A stretch of 64,000 nucleotides of DNA from JAJXWB01 sp046349215 (GCA_046349215.1 JAXMCV010000002.1:1435395-1499394); one strand, 5' to 3'; counted from the first letter of the stretch, positions 24,931 to 34,715 are shown. A program made the numbers and translations. The notes: generated by a model from the sequence alone, not told the origin.

Positions 24931-27177
24931 ATGGCAAGAACAGTCGATCCGCCGCCGCCGCCCGCCGAGGCGCTGCCCGTCAACCTGCGCGAGGCGCTGG
25001 AAGAGCGCTACCTCGCCTATGCGCTGTCCACGATCATGGGGCGCGCCCTGCCGGACGCCCGCGACGGCCTGAAGCCGGTGCATCGCCGCATCCTGTACGG
25101 GATGCAGATCCTGCGGCTGTCGCCCGACGCCGCCTTCAAGAAATGCGCGAAGATCGTCGGCGACGTGATGGGTTCGTTCCATCCGCACGGCGACCAGGCG
25201 ATCTACGACGCGCTGGTGCGTCTCGCCCAGGATTTCTCGTCGCGCTACCCGCTGATCGACGGCCAGGGCAATTTCGGCAATATCGACGGCGATTCGGCCG
25301 CAGCCTACCGCTACACCGAAGCGCGCATGACCGATGTCGCGCGCCTGCTGCTGGAAGGCATCGACGAGGATTCCGTCGATTTCCGCGACAATTATTCCGG
25401 CGACCAGCAGGAGCCGATCGTGCTCCCCTCGGCCCTGCCGAACCTGCTCGCCAACGGCGCGCAGGGCATTGCGGTGGGCATGGCGACATCTGTGCCGCCG
25501 CACAATCTCGCCGAACTCTGCGACGCCGCGCTCTACCTGATCGGCAATCGCAAGGCCGATGTCGACCTGCTGATGCGCTTCATTCCCGGTCCCGATTTCC
25601 CGACCGGCGGCATCATCGTCGACCCGCCGGCTACCATCGCGGAAACCTATCGCACCGGGCGCGGTTCGATCCGCCTGCGCGCGCGCTGGTTCAAGGAAGA
25701 GGGCGCGCGCGGCGTCTGGAACGCGGTCGTGACGGAAATTCCCTACGGGGTGCAAAAGAGCCGGCTGATCGAGAAGATCGCCGAACTGTTCAACGAGAAG
25801 AAGCTGCCGCTGATCGCCGATATCCGCGACGAATCGGCCGAGGACGTTCGGATCGTCATCGAGCCGCGCGCCCGCACGATCGACGCCGAAGTGATGATGG
25901 AGAGTCTGTTCAAGCTGACGGAGCTCGAGACACGCGTCGGCGTGAACATGAACGTGCTGGTCGACGGCGCCGTGCCGCGCGTCGTCTCGCTCGGCGACGC
26001 CATCGGCCAATGGCTCGACCACCGGCGCGAAGTCCTGCTGCGCCGCTCGCGCCACCGTCTGGCCGAGATTGAGCACCGGCTCGAACTGCTCGCCGGCATG
26101 ATCGTCGTCTTCCTCAACCTCGACGAGGTGATCCGCATCATCCGCGAGGAGGACGACGCGAAGGCCGAACTCATGAAGGCTTTCAAGCTCACCGAGAAGC
26201 AGACGAACTACGTGCTCGACACGCGGCTGCGCAGCTTGCGCAGGCTCGAGGAAATGGAGCTGCGCAAGGAGCACGAGGAACTCACCAAGGAGAAGGGCGA
26301 GGTCGAAAAGCTCATCTCCGACGAAAAGCTGCAGTGGAAGACGATCACCTGGCAGATCCGCGAATTGAAGAAGAAATTCCCGGCGGATTCGAAGATCGGC
26401 AAGCGCCGCACGACATTTGCGGAAGCGCCTGCGACGGCCGAGATCGATCTCGCCGAGGCCCTGATCGAGCGCGAGCCGATCACGGTGGTCGTATCGGAAA
26501 AGGGCTGGATCCGCGCGCTGAAGGGCCATGTGCAGGACCTCTCCAACCTGCAGTTCAAGGGCGACGACAGCCTGCTGGCCTCGTTCTTCGCCGAGACGAC
26601 ATCGAAAGTCCTGGTGCTCGCCTCGAACGGCAAGATCTTCACGCTCGACGCCTCGAAGCTGCCGGGCGGGCGCGGGCACGGCGAACCGATCCGGCTGATG
26701 GCCGACATCGACGAGGGCGCCGACATCGTCACCGTGCTGCCCTATGCGCCGGGCCAGAAGATGCTGGCCGCGACATCCGACGGGCGCGGCTTCGTCGTGT
26801 CGCAGGACGAGATGATCGGCGGCACGCGCAAGGGCAAGGTCCTGCTCAATCCGGATGAAGGCGCGCGCGCCTGCCTGCTGGTTCCCGCCGACGGCGATCA
26901 TGCGGCGATCATCGGCGAGAACCGCAAGCTGATCGTCTTCCCGCTCGACCAGGTGCCGGAAATGGCGCGCGGCAAGGGCGTGCGCCTGCAGCGCTACAAG
27001 GACGGCGGCATTTCCGATGCGCGCGTCTTCGTCATGAAGGAAGGTCTTTCCTGGCAGGATGCGGCGGGCCGGACGTTCAACGTTCCCAAGTCCGAACTGA
27101 AGGACTGGATCGGCAATCGCGCCGACGCCGGTCGTCTGCCGCCGCGCGGCTTCCCGAAGAACAACCGGTTCGGGTGA
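24931..27177 (+). CDS. parC: DNA topoisomerase IV subunit A
   Basis: ParC breaks and rejoins DNA to decatenate daughter chromosomes; with ParE it forms topoisomerase IV. The 748-residue length, shorter than GyrA, fits ParC. The catalytic tyrosine is Y128 in AYRYTEARM; the quinolone-determining region reads HPHGDQAIYDALV. The C-terminal third has beta-pinwheel blades (such as FLWD-like EKGWIRALKGH). It follows recO as in related genomes. An ATPase gene starts 4 nt downstream. Confidence 0.93.
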   Translation: MARTVDPPPPPAEALPVNLREALEERYLAYALSTIMGRALPDARDGLKPVHRRILYGMQILRLSPDAAFKKCAKIVGDVMGSFHPHGDQAIYDALVRLAQDFSSRYPLIDGQGNFGNIDGDSAAAYRYTEARMTDVARLLLEGIDEDSVDFRDNYSGDQQEPIVLPSALPNLLANGAQGIAVGMATSVPPHNLAELCDAALYLIGNRKADVDLLMRFIPGPDFPTGGIIVDPPATIAETYRTGRGSIRLRARWFKEEGARGVWNAVVTEIPYGVQKSRLIEKIAELFNEKKLPLIADIRDESAEDVRIVIEPRARTIDAEVMMESLFKLTELETRVGVNMNVLVDGAVPRVVSLGDAIGQWLDHRREVLLRRSRHRLAEIEHRLELLAGMIVVFLNLDEVIRIIREEDDAKAELMKAFKLTEKQTNYVLDTRLRSLRRLEEMELRKEHEELTKEKGEVEKLISDEKLQWKTITWQIRELKKKFPADSKIGKRRTTFAEAPATAEIDLAEALIEREPITVVVSEKGWIRALKGHVQDLSNLQFKGDDSLLASFFAETTSKVLVLASNGKIFTLDASKLPGGRGHGEPIRLMADIDEGADIVTVLPYAPGQKMLAATSDGRGFVVSQDEMIGGTRKGKVLLNPDEGARACLLVPADGDHAAIIGENRKLIVFPLDQVPEMARGKGVRLQRYKDGGISDARVFVMKEGLSWQDAAGRTFNVPKSELKDWIGNRADAGRLPPRGFPKNNRFG

Positions 27178-27181
27178 GGCG

Positions 27182-27934
27182 ATGGCGAAGCAGAAGCGCG
27201 ATCTTCGGCTTCCGCCTCCCTACCTCAAGCGCATTTGGCTCGACCCCGATCGGGTCGCCGATCGGCATGTCTATCCGTTCTGCATTCCGTTGTTTCGCGA
27301 CGCCGGTTTTGAACTGACCTTCGATCGGGCCATCACAATCGTCGTCGGCGAGAACGGCAGCGGCAAGTCCACGTTGCTCGAAGGGATTGCCGCGCTCGCG
27401 GGCTACGATCAGGCGGGAGGAGGCAAGGGGTATCGACCGGTCGACCATTCCCGGAGCATCGAGACGACGGCGGAGCCGCTCGGTCACGCCTTGCGCGCGA
27501 GCTGGCTGCCGAAAGTCACCGACGGCTGGTTCTTCCGCGCCGAGACGTTCTTTTCCGTCGCGCGATACCTGGACGAAGCCGGCTCGGGCGCTGATTTCCT
27601 CTCTCACTCGCATGGCGAAGGTTTCCTGCGATTTTTCGAGGAACGCTGCCAGCGCCCGGGAATGTTCATTTTCGACGAACCGGAGGCGGCGCTTTCGCCC
27701 ACTCGCCAGATCGAATTTCTGAGACTCCTTCGCAAGATGGAGATGGCCGGGCATTCACAGACGATCATCGCAACACATGCGCCGATCCTTATGGCCTATC
27801 CCGGGGCGAGACTCCTGCACCTGAGCAAACACGGTCTCGCGCCGGCGCGTTTGCAGGACCTCGAACATTTCCGGCTGTTGCGCGAGTTCGTCACGGATCC
27901 CGCTACGTTCATCGATGCGATGATCGAAGCCTGA
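27182..27934 (+). CDS. AAA-type/ABC-like ATPase (predicted ATPase, COG3910 type)
   Basis: This 250-residue soluble ATPase has a Walker A motif GENGSGKSTLLEG near residue 57, a Walker B FIFDEPEAALSP near residue 163 and the switch His in IIATHAPILM. The body lacks a coiled coil or membrane domain, so it resembles OLD/RecF-like single-domain ATPases. Its partner and role are unknown. It starts 4 nt after parC and is probably cotranscribed with it. It is followed by the convergent bpt gene. Confidence 0.85.
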   Translation: MAKQKRDLRLPPPYLKRIWLDPDRVADRHVYPFCIPLFRDAGFELTFDRAITIVVGENGSGKSTLLEGIAALAGYDQAGGGKGYRPVDHSRSIETTAEPLGHALRASWLPKVTDGWFFRAETFFSVARYLDEAGSGADFLSHSHGEGFLRFFEERCQRPGMFIFDEPEAALSPTRQIEFLRLLRKMEMAGHSQTIIATHAPILMAYPGARLLHLSKHGLAPARLQDLEHFRLLREFVTDPATFIDAMIEA

Positions 27935-27987
27935 TTTCACGCCTTCCGTTTTGGATTGCGCCCCGACCCCGCCAGGACCGCAGGCTT

Positions 27988-28716
27988 TCACACCACCAGG
28001 TCCCAGCCGCTGAGGCCGAGCCGCTCCTGCGGCAGGAAGCGCGACTTGTAGCTCATCTTGCGCGAGCCCTCGACCCAATAGCCGAGGTAGAGGTGCGGCA
28101 GTCCGAGCGCGCGCGCGCGTTCGATGTGGTCGAGGATCATGTGGACGCCGAGCGAACGCGAAGCCTCGTCGGGTTCGTAGAACGAATAGACCATCGACAG
28201 GCCGTCGGACAGGACGTCGGTCAGGCAGCAGGCGAGCAGCCGGTTTTCGCCGTCCGCGCCGCGCGCGCGATATTCGACGACCTGCGTCTCGACATGCGAA
28301 TCCTCGACCATCATCGAGAAGTCGAGCACGCTCATGTCGGCCATGCCTCCGTCGCCGTGGCGGGAATCCACATAACCGCGGAACAGCGAATATTGATCGC
28401 TCGTCGCCTGCGCCGGCGCCACGCTCGCCACGAGATCGGCGTTGCGCGCCAGCGTGCGACGCATGGTGCGGCCCGGGCGGAAATCGTCGACCAGCACGCG
28501 CACCGACACACAGGCGCGGCAATTCTCGCAGGCCGGCCGGTAGGCGATGGTCTGGGAGCGGCGGAAGCCGGATTGCGTCAGGGCCTCGTTCAGCGCGACC
28601 GCGCGACGGCCTATCAGATGCGTGAACACCTTCCGCTCCTCCCGGCCCGGCAGATAGGGACAGGCGGAGGGCGCGGTCAGGTAGAATTGCGGTGCGTCGC
28701 GCGGTTCTCGGGTCAC
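27988..28716 (-). CDS. bpt: Aspartate/glutamate leucyltransferase (leucyl-tRNA--protein transferase)
   Basis: Bpt attaches leucine from Leu-tRNA to N-terminal Asp or Glu, marking proteins for ClpAP via the N-end rule. The 242-residue protein shows the conserved N-terminus PRDAPQFYLTAPSACPYLPG, the cysteine cluster PACENCRACVSVR and the C-terminal LYLGYWVEGSRKMSYKSRF. An ATG at 28758 would add 14 residues; the GTG at 28716 (V-T-R-E-P-R-D) fits the family N-terminus better. It is typically near parC in Rhizobiales. Confidence 0.9.
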   Translation of the reverse strand: MTREPRDAPQFYLTAPSACPYLPGREERKVFTHLIGRRAVALNEALTQSGFRRSQTIAYRPACENCRACVSVRVLVDDFRPGRTMRRTLARNADLVASVAPAQATSDQYSLFRGYVDSRHGDGGMADMSVLDFSMMVEDSHVETQVVEYRARGADGENRLLACCLTDVLSDGLSMVYSFYEPDEASRSLGVHMILDHIERARALGLPHLYLGYWVEGSRKMSYKSRFLPQERLGLSGWDLVV

Positions 28717-28827
28717 GGTCGTGCGGTCATGTCCGGTTCGAAAAGGGACGCTGGCCAAGGCCGCCGCCCCGAATCCTCGTGCAGAATCGTAACCCGCCAG
28801 CCGAGTCGCCGGCCAGAGAAATCCGCG

Positions 28828-29298
28828 TCACGGGCGCCGGACGACGACGATTCCGGCCAGGATATCGTGAAGGCAACGCTTGTCCTGCGTGATCAGCGAG
28901 GTCAGCAGCACGAGGCCGCCGGTGACGTACCAGGACAGCCAGAACAGCACGCCGTGCACGGCGGCGTTGATGAAGGGGACCTGCGTTCCGGCGGGCGTGC
29001 GCGCCTCGAGGTCCATCATGCGCATGCCCCAGGTGCCCATCTTGCGGCCGGAAACCGTCATGCCGTTGTAGAAGAAGGCGACGAAGGGCAGCAGCGGCGG
29101 CAGCAGCAGCCAGGCCAGGCCCAGCGTCGCCACGCCCAGCACGAGAAAGATGACCAGCGTCAGGCCATAGACGAAGACCAGGTCGAACACGAAGGCGACG
29201 ATGCGCCGTGTCCGGACGGACGCCAGCGCCTCGCGCGGCAGGGCAGGGGCGTAGCCCGCCTGCGGCTGGGGAGGAATGTAGCCCGTCGTATTGCTCAT
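28828..29298 (-). CDS. RDD family membrane protein
   Basis: This 156-residue protein has a polar N-terminus followed by about three membrane segments. RTRRIVAFVFDLVFVYGL holds the Arg-Asp pair of the first RDD segment; GRKMGTWGMRMMDLEA and TQDKRCLHDILAGIVVV complete the motif. RDD proteins are small integral membrane proteins sometimes linked to Na+ or Li+/H+ exchange; function here is unknown. ATG 29298 has GGAG at 9 nt spacing; an ATG at 29307 is the alternative. Confidence 0.85.
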   Translation of the reverse strand: MSNTTGYIPPQPQAGYAPALPREALASVRTRRIVAFVFDLVFVYGLTLVIFLVLGVATLGLAWLLLPPLLPFVAFFYNGMTVSGRKMGTWGMRMMDLEARTPAGTQVPFINAAVHGVLFWLSWYVTGGLVLLTSLITQDKRCLHDILAGIVVVRRP

Positions 29299-29393
29299 GG
29301 TTCCCATCTCCGTGGCCCGAATGGTCCGGCCCCGGAAATGTGGTAGAGCCGGACGGCGTAAACAAGGCCGGAAAAATCCGGATCCGGGGAGGC

Positions 29394-30347
29394 ATGGACA
29401 ACGACAAGCCCAAAGGGCTGTTCTGGCTGGCGGTTACGATCCTGATCTGGGGCGCCTACATGCCGGTCGGCAAGGTCGTCTCGACGGCCATCGACCCCTA
29501 CTGGATCACCGGCATCCGCTACACGTTTTCCGGCGCCTTCCTGGCGTGCATCCTGATCTATGTCGAAGGCTCCGCTGCGCTGCTGCCGCCGCGGAAGGAC
29601 CTCGTCACGCTGATCGTCCTCGGCGCGCTGGGGTCGGCCGGCTTCGGCCTGTTCTCCTACCTCGGCGTGCGGCTGACCCGGCCGGAGCACGCGGCCGCGA
29701 TTTCCGTGCTCACCCCGATCAACGTCGCCGTGTTTCGCGCCTTCCAGGCGCGCGCCCTGCCGCCGCGCGGCGTGGCGATCGCGGCGATCACCGTGGTCGT
29801 CGGCGCGATCCTCGTCGTCACGCGCGGCAATCCGGCGGCGCTCCTGTCGGGCGGCAGCATGGTCGGCAATCTGCTCGTGCTGATCTCGTCCCTGTGCTGG
29901 ACCTTCTACACGATCAAGGCGCAGACGATGGTCGGCTATTCGGCGCTGCGGCTGACGACGCTCACCTGTTCGCTCGGCGCGCCGGTCGGCCTGGCGCTCG
30001 CCGCCGTCCTGACGACGCAAGGCATGGCGAATCCGCCCGTCTTTGGCGATTTCGTGAAAATCTGGCCGCAGATCCTCTACCTGTTCATACTCGTCTCGGC
30101 CGTCTCCATCATCACCTGGAACATCGCCGTGCGCGCGGTCGGCGCCCAGACTGCGACGCTCGTCTCCACCTTCACGCCGGTCATCCCGTTCGCCTGGGCA
30201 TGGTGGAACGGGCAGGTTTTCACGCCGGCGGAAATTGTCGGCGTGCTGATGATCATCGGCGCGATTCTCGCGCACAATCTCAACGAGCAGCGCAAGGCGC
30301 GGGCGATGGTGGCGGCGCCTGCCCGGGACGAGATCGTCGAGACCTGA
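29394..30347 (+). CDS. EamA-family (drug/metabolite transporter) permease
   Basis: This 317-residue inner-membrane protein has about ten helices in two EamA repeats. It begins KGLFWLAVTILIWGAYMPVG, a classic first EamA helix; the second half contains RAVGAQTATLVSTFTPVIPF. Substrates of the family are amino acids, nucleosides or other metabolites, in most cases exported. ATG 29394 follows GGGGAGGC. It is divergent from the RDD gene; the amidohydrolase gene follows after 63 nt. Confidence 0.88.
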   Translation: MDNDKPKGLFWLAVTILIWGAYMPVGKVVSTAIDPYWITGIRYTFSGAFLACILIYVEGSAALLPPRKDLVTLIVLGALGSAGFGLFSYLGVRLTRPEHAAAISVLTPINVAVFRAFQARALPPRGVAIAAITVVVGAILVVTRGNPAALLSGGSMVGNLLVLISSLCWTFYTIKAQTMVGYSALRLTTLTCSLGAPVGLALAAVLTTQGMANPPVFGDFVKIWPQILYLFILVSAVSIITWNIAVRAVGAQTATLVSTFTPVIPFAWAWWNGQVFTPAEIVGVLMIIGAILAHNLNEQRKARAMVAAPARDEIVET

Positions 30348-30410
30348 TCGCAGACGGCTTGCGCCAGAGCCGTTCCTGCCGTGAAATCGCCCTCCGCCAC
30401 AGGAGCCTCC

Positions 30411-31589
30411 ATGTCCATTCGCCAGCGCCTCGACGAGATCCACGCAGAAATGACGGAATGGCGGCGTGATTTTCACGCGCATCCGGAAATCGGCTTCGAG
30501 GAAAAGCGTACGAGCGAGATCGTCGCGCAGAAGCTGGGCGAGTGGGGCATCGAGGTGCATCGCGGCCTCGGCGGCACCGGCGTCGTCGGCGTCATCCGCG
30601 GAAAGCACGGCGCGCAGGGGTCCAACCGCGCCATTGGACTGCGCGCCGACATGGACGCGCTGCCGATGGAGGAGGGCAATTCCTTCGCCCATCGCTCGCA
30701 GAACCCCGGCCGGATGCACGCCTGCGGCCATGACGGCCACACCGCCATGCTGCTCGGCGCGGCGAAGGTGCTGGCCGAGACGCGCAACTTTTCCGGCACG
30801 GTGCACCTGATCTTCCAGCCGGCGGAGGAGGGGCTGGCAGGCGCCAAGGCGATGCTCGACGACGGGCTGTTCGAGAAGTTTCCGTGCGACGCCGTCTACG
30901 GCATCCACAATTCGCCCGACATGCCGCTCGGGCAGGTGAAGGCTCTGACCGGCACGGCGATGGCGGCGATCGACTATTTCAGCGTGATCCTGCGCGGACG
31001 TTCCTCGCATGGCGCGCATCCGCAGCAGGGCATCGACACGGTGACGATGGCCGCCCAGGTCATCAGCGCGCTGAATTCCATTCCCTCGCGCCAGGTCGAT
31101 GCGCTGGAATCGTCGATCATCAGCATCGGCCAGATCCACGGCGGCACGTCGGACATCGTGCTGCCGGAGACCGTGGAACTGCGCGGTTCGGTGCGCACTT
31201 TGAAGGCCGCAGTGCGCGACCGCGTCGAGGAATTGTTCAAGCGCACCGTGAAACTGACCGCCGAAGCGCAGGGCGGCAGCGCGGAGATCGACTATCGACG
31301 GGCCTATCCCGCGACCGTGAACGCCGCCGCCGAGACCGACCGGGCCAGCGCCTGCGCGGCGGCCGTGAACGGCGTCACGCATGTCGAACGCGACGGCCGG
31401 CCGCTGCTGGCCGGCGAGGATTTCGCCTTCATGCTGGAGCGCACGCCGGGCGCCTACCTGTTCTTCGGCCAGCGCGGCGCAGACAAGGGCGGCGTGCCCG
31501 TGCATAATCCCGGCTACGATTTCAACGACGACCTGCTGCCGATCGGCGCGAACTATCTCGCCGCAATGGTCGAGCAGGAACTGGCGTAA
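30411..31589 (+). CDS. M20 family amidohydrolase (hippurate hydrolase-like)
   Basis: This 392-residue metal-dependent amidohydrolase shows the M20D pattern: DFHAHPEIGFEE, LRADMDALPMEE with the metal Asp, HACGHDGHTAMLLG with Cys/His ligands, QPAEEGLAGA and a C-terminal GEDFAFML. Such enzymes hydrolyse N-acyl amino acids (hippurate, IAA conjugates, N-acetyl-diaminopimelate). ATG 30411 follows AGGAG at 30401-30405. The neighbouring EamA permease may export a product, and the esterase gene follows after 11 nt. Confidence 0.9.
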   Translation: MSIRQRLDEIHAEMTEWRRDFHAHPEIGFEEKRTSEIVAQKLGEWGIEVHRGLGGTGVVGVIRGKHGAQGSNRAIGLRADMDALPMEEGNSFAHRSQNPGRMHACGHDGHTAMLLGAAKVLAETRNFSGTVHLIFQPAEEGLAGAKAMLDDGLFEKFPCDAVYGIHNSPDMPLGQVKALTGTAMAAIDYFSVILRGRSSHGAHPQQGIDTVTMAAQVISALNSIPSRQVDALESSIISIGQIHGGTSDIVLPETVELRGSVRTLKAAVRDRVEELFKRTVKLTAEAQGGSAEIDYRRAYPATVNAAAETDRASACAAAVNGVTHVERDGRPLLAGEDFAFMLERTPGAYLFFGQRGADKGGVPVHNPGYDFNDDLLPIGANYLAAMVEQELA

Positions 31590-31600
31590 GAGGGCGCGCA

Positions 31601-32548
31601 ATGAACGAGATGTCGAAAGCCGCGGGAGCCATCCCGTTCCTGAATTCGCATGGAAACGTGCGCGTGACGCGCGACGTGACGTTCGGGGTCGGCGGCGTCG
31701 ACCATGAGGCGGGCAAGGGCCCTGCGCGCTACCGGCCGCTCAAGCTCGACGTGTACGAACCGGAAGGCGCATCGTCGCGGCCGCGCCCGGCGCTGATCCT
31801 CGCTTTCGGCGGCGCGTTCCATCGCGGATCGAAGGAGACCGACGAATTCGGCGATGCGGAAGGCATGAGCACCCCGATGGCCGAATATGCGAAGCTGTTT
31901 GCCGGGCGCGGCTACGTCTGCTTCTGCATCGACTATCGCCTGACGCAGGAAAAGCCCGATCCCGGCGTCACGCCGACGATCGCGCCCGACGAGCCGATGA
32001 ACAAGGACCGCGTCAACGTCGTGCGCGGAATGCTGGGCCTGCCGCCGGCCACCGACGACGAATTGCGCAATGGCATCGAGGGCGCGACCGACGACATGGT
32101 CAAGGCGGTGACCTTCGTGCGCAGCCGTTCGCGCTTCTACAATGTCGACATCCATCGTATAGCGCTCGGCGGCTTCTCGGCAGGCGCCGTCATCTCGCTG
32201 CTTGCGGCCTTCATCGAGCGCGTTCCGGTCAAGGCTGTCGTGTCGGTATCGGGCCGCATCTCCGAAGCCGCCAGCAAGACCGGCATGACGGGGGCGGCGG
32301 ACGAACCGGCGGTGCTGATGTTCCACGGCGATCGCGACCTGCCCGTCATTGCCGAGGGCGCGGCCCCGACGAAGGCGCACATGCAGAAGGTGGGCCTGAA
32401 GCATCGCTGCATCCAGCTCGCCAATTCCACGCATTTCTATCCGAAGACGACGCCCGTTCGCGCGTCGGACGGCGAACCGGCGAGCGACGTCGAGACGACG
32501 ATGGCGAAATTTCTTTACGATGCGCTCGATCTGAGGGGCGCTGCGTGA
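31601..32548 (+). CDS. Alpha/beta hydrolase, carboxylesterase-like
   Basis: This 315-residue hydrolase has an oxyanion segment LILAFGGAFHRGS (HGG-like), a nucleophile elbow ALGGFSAGAV near residue 190, an Asp in LMFHGDRDLPV and a His in NSTHFYP: a complete Ser-Asp-His triad. It resembles the BD-FAE/acetylesterase class. It appears to lack a signal peptide. It ends with a GTGA overlap onto a small secreted protein gene, so the M20, esterase and small protein genes probably form one transcript. Confidence 0.87.
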   Translation: MNEMSKAAGAIPFLNSHGNVRVTRDVTFGVGGVDHEAGKGPARYRPLKLDVYEPEGASSRPRPALILAFGGAFHRGSKETDEFGDAEGMSTPMAEYAKLFAGRGYVCFCIDYRLTQEKPDPGVTPTIAPDEPMNKDRVNVVRGMLGLPPATDDELRNGIEGATDDMVKAVTFVRSRSRFYNVDIHRIALGGFSAGAVISLLAAFIERVPVKAVVSVSGRISEAASKTGMTGAADEPAVLMFHGDRDLPVIAEGAAPTKAHMQKVGLKHRCIQLANSTHFYPKTTPVRASDGEPASDVETTMAKFLYDALDLRGAA

Positions 32549-32769
32549 AACGCGTCCTGGTATCTTGCGCCGCGCTGTTCGTCGCCGGCGCGGCCCTGGC
32601 CGAGGACAGCAGGCCTGTCGACCGCGCGAAAAAGCAGGAGCAGGCGCGACGCTGCGCATCTGAAGGGCCGGGCTTCATCTATTCGAAGGAGGCCGACGCC
32701 TGCATCCGCGTCGGCGGCGCGGTCGGCGGACAATATTCGACGGGTTCGACGGGCGGATACGGCCGTTAG
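32545..32769 (+). CDS. Small secreted protein resembling the N-terminus of alphaproteobacterial porins
   Basis: This 74-residue protein has a clear signal peptide (KRVLVSCAALFVAGAALAED). The mature part contains CASEGPGFIYSKEADACIRV followed by GGAVGGQY. A pair of cysteines around a 'GFIY...D.CIRVGG' segment is the usual start of Porin_2/Omp2b barrels, where it precedes the first strand; here the protein stops soon after. It may be a stand-alone head or a relic. It starts with GTG overlapping the esterase stop. Confidence 0.65.
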   Translation: MKRVLVSCAALFVAGAALAEDSRPVDRAKKQEQARRCASEGPGFIYSKEADACIRVGGAVGGQYSTGSTGGYGR

Positions 32770-32864
32770 CCGAGCCGCGAAAGCGGCGAGGTTTGGCTCT
32801 TTGGCGCGGAACCTGTAGAAGGCGCCGCAGGAGAGGCCGCCTGCCGCCTCGCGCGCAGCGCCCC

Positions 32865-34715
32865 ATGCCAAGGCCCGTCGGGCCCAAGAACGGACAAACA
32901 ACAGACGTGGATGTGTTCCAGACCAGCCCGGCGCTGGCTCGCGCGCTTGCAGAGCGCAATTACGCCGATCCCACCCCCGTGCAATCCGCCGTGCTGGCGC
33001 CGGAAGCCGAGGGGCGGGACATTCTCGTTTCCGCGCAGACCGGCTCCGGCAAGACGGTCGCCTATGGCCTGGCGGTCGCGGCCACCATTCTCGGGCAGGC
33101 CGAGCGGTTGCCGCAGGCCGGCGCGCCGATGGCGCTGATCGTCGCGCCGACGCGCGAACTGGCGCTGCAGGTGGCGCGCGAACTGGAATGGCTCTACGCC
33201 AACGCAGGCGCGCGCATCGTCACCTGCGTCGGCGGCATGGACCCGCGCGCCGAACGGCGCAGGCTGGCGGAAGGCGCGCATATCGTCGTCGGAACGCCGG
33301 GACGCCTGCGCGACCATATCGAGCGCGGCGGCATGGACATTTCGGCGGTCGCGGCCGTCGTCCTCGACGAGGCCGACGAAATGCTCGATCTCGGCTTTCG
33401 CGAGGATCTCGAATTCATCCTGGGCGCGACGCCGGAGGTCCGGCGCACGCTGATGTTCTCGGCGACGATGCCGAAGGGCATCGCCAACCTCGCGCGCCGC
33501 TACCAGCACGACGCCCTGCGCATCGAGGTCGCCGGCGACGAGCGCGGCCACGCCGACATAGACTATCGCGCCGTTCGCGTCGCGCCCAAGGAAACCGAAT
33601 ACGCGGTCGTCAACCTTCTGCGCCATGTCGCGGCGCAGACGGCGATCGTCTTCTGCAACACGCGCGAAGCCGTTCGCCACATGCAGGCGACGCTGCTCGA
33701 GCGCGGATTTGCGACCGTGCTGCTTTCGGGGGAACTGAGCCAGCACGAACGCAACCAGGCCATGCAGGCTTTGCGCGACGGACGCGCCAGCGTGTGCGTT
33801 GCGACCGACGTAGCGGCGCGCGGGATCGATCTGCCCAATCTCGGCCTCGTCGTACATGCCGAACTGCCGCACGACGCGGAAACCCTGCAGCATCGCAGCG
33901 GCCGCACGGGCCGCGCCGGCCGCAAGGGCGTCAGCGCCATCCTCGTTCCCGTCGCGCGGCGCGGGCGCGCCGAGCGTCTCTTCCGCGAGGCCGGCGTCGA
34001 GGCGATCTGGAGCGGGCCGCCGACGGCCGACGAAGTGCGCCAGCTCGATCGCGAACGGCTGCTGCGCGATCCGCTTCTCAACGAGGAGCCAAGCGCCGAG
34101 CATCTGGAAACCGCGCGCCTGCTGCTGGCGACGCGAAGCGCGGAACAGCTCGCCGCTGCGCTGGTGCGACTCTACACGGCGCAATTGCCCGCGCTGGAAG
34201 ACGTCGCGGATCCCGGCGTCGAACCCGATTTCCACGAGCGCCAGCGGCTGGCGGGGCGCGCGGAGCGGCCGACGCGCTCCAATCTCGAGGGCGGTTCGGC
34301 GTGGTTCCGTCTCGACATCGGCCGGCGCAAGAACGCCGACCCGAAATGGCTGCTGCCGATGCTGTGTCGCAAGGGCGAGGTGACGCGGCAGGATATCGGC
34401 GCCATCCGCATCTTCGATCAGGAGACAAAGGTCGAGATCGCGGAGGCCGTCGCGTCGCGCTTCCTGAAATGCATGCGTCGTCCAGGCGGCGACAATATCC
34501 GCGTCGAACGGGTCGGAGACGAGACTGAAGAACCGCGGCGCGAGCGGAAAAGCCTGGCTCCGAAAAAGGCGAAATCCGCGCAGTCGCCGCGGCCGGACAG
34601 CACGCCGTCCCGCAAGCCCGAAAGGCAGGCGGCCGCTCCGGGCGAACCCGGCTACATGAATCGCAGGATGCGTCGCGACGCTGCGCGACAGAAGAAGGAA
34701 GGCGAGAGCAGATGA
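32865..34715 (+). CDS. DEAD-box ATP-dependent RNA helicase with DbpA-type RNA-binding domain
   Basis: This RNA helicase of about 616 residues has motif I AQTGSGKT, Ia PTRELAL, II LDEADEML, III SATMP and VI HRSGRTGRAG in order. The C-terminal part (about residues 475-560) has the DbpA RNA-binding fold: RLDIGRRKNADPKWLLPML and IGAIRIFDQETKVEI. DbpA relatives bind hairpin 92 of 23S rRNA and aid ribosome assembly. A basic tail follows. The start is uncertain: ATG 32865 or a GTG near 32907. It overlaps the aldo/keto reductase gene by 4 nt. Confidence 0.9.
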   Translation: MPRPVGPKNGQTTDVDVFQTSPALARALAERNYADPTPVQSAVLAPEAEGRDILVSAQTGSGKTVAYGLAVAATILGQAERLPQAGAPMALIVAPTRELALQVARELEWLYANAGARIVTCVGGMDPRAERRRLAEGAHIVVGTPGRLRDHIERGGMDISAVAAVVLDEADEMLDLGFREDLEFILGATPEVRRTLMFSATMPKGIANLARRYQHDALRIEVAGDERGHADIDYRAVRVAPKETEYAVVNLLRHVAAQTAIVFCNTREAVRHMQATLLERGFATVLLSGELSQHERNQAMQALRDGRASVCVATDVAARGIDLPNLGLVVHAELPHDAETLQHRSGRTGRAGRKGVSAILVPVARRGRAERLFREAGVEAIWSGPPTADEVRQLDRERLLRDPLLNEEPSAEHLETARLLLATRSAEQLAAALVRLYTAQLPALEDVADPGVEPDFHERQRLAGRAERPTRSNLEGGSAWFRLDIGRRKNADPKWLLPMLCRKGEVTRQDIGAIRIFDQETKVEIAEAVASRFLKCMRRPGGDNIRVERVGDETEEPRRERKSLAPKKAKSAQSPRPDSTPSRKPERQAAAPGEPGYMNRRMRRDAARQKKEGESR

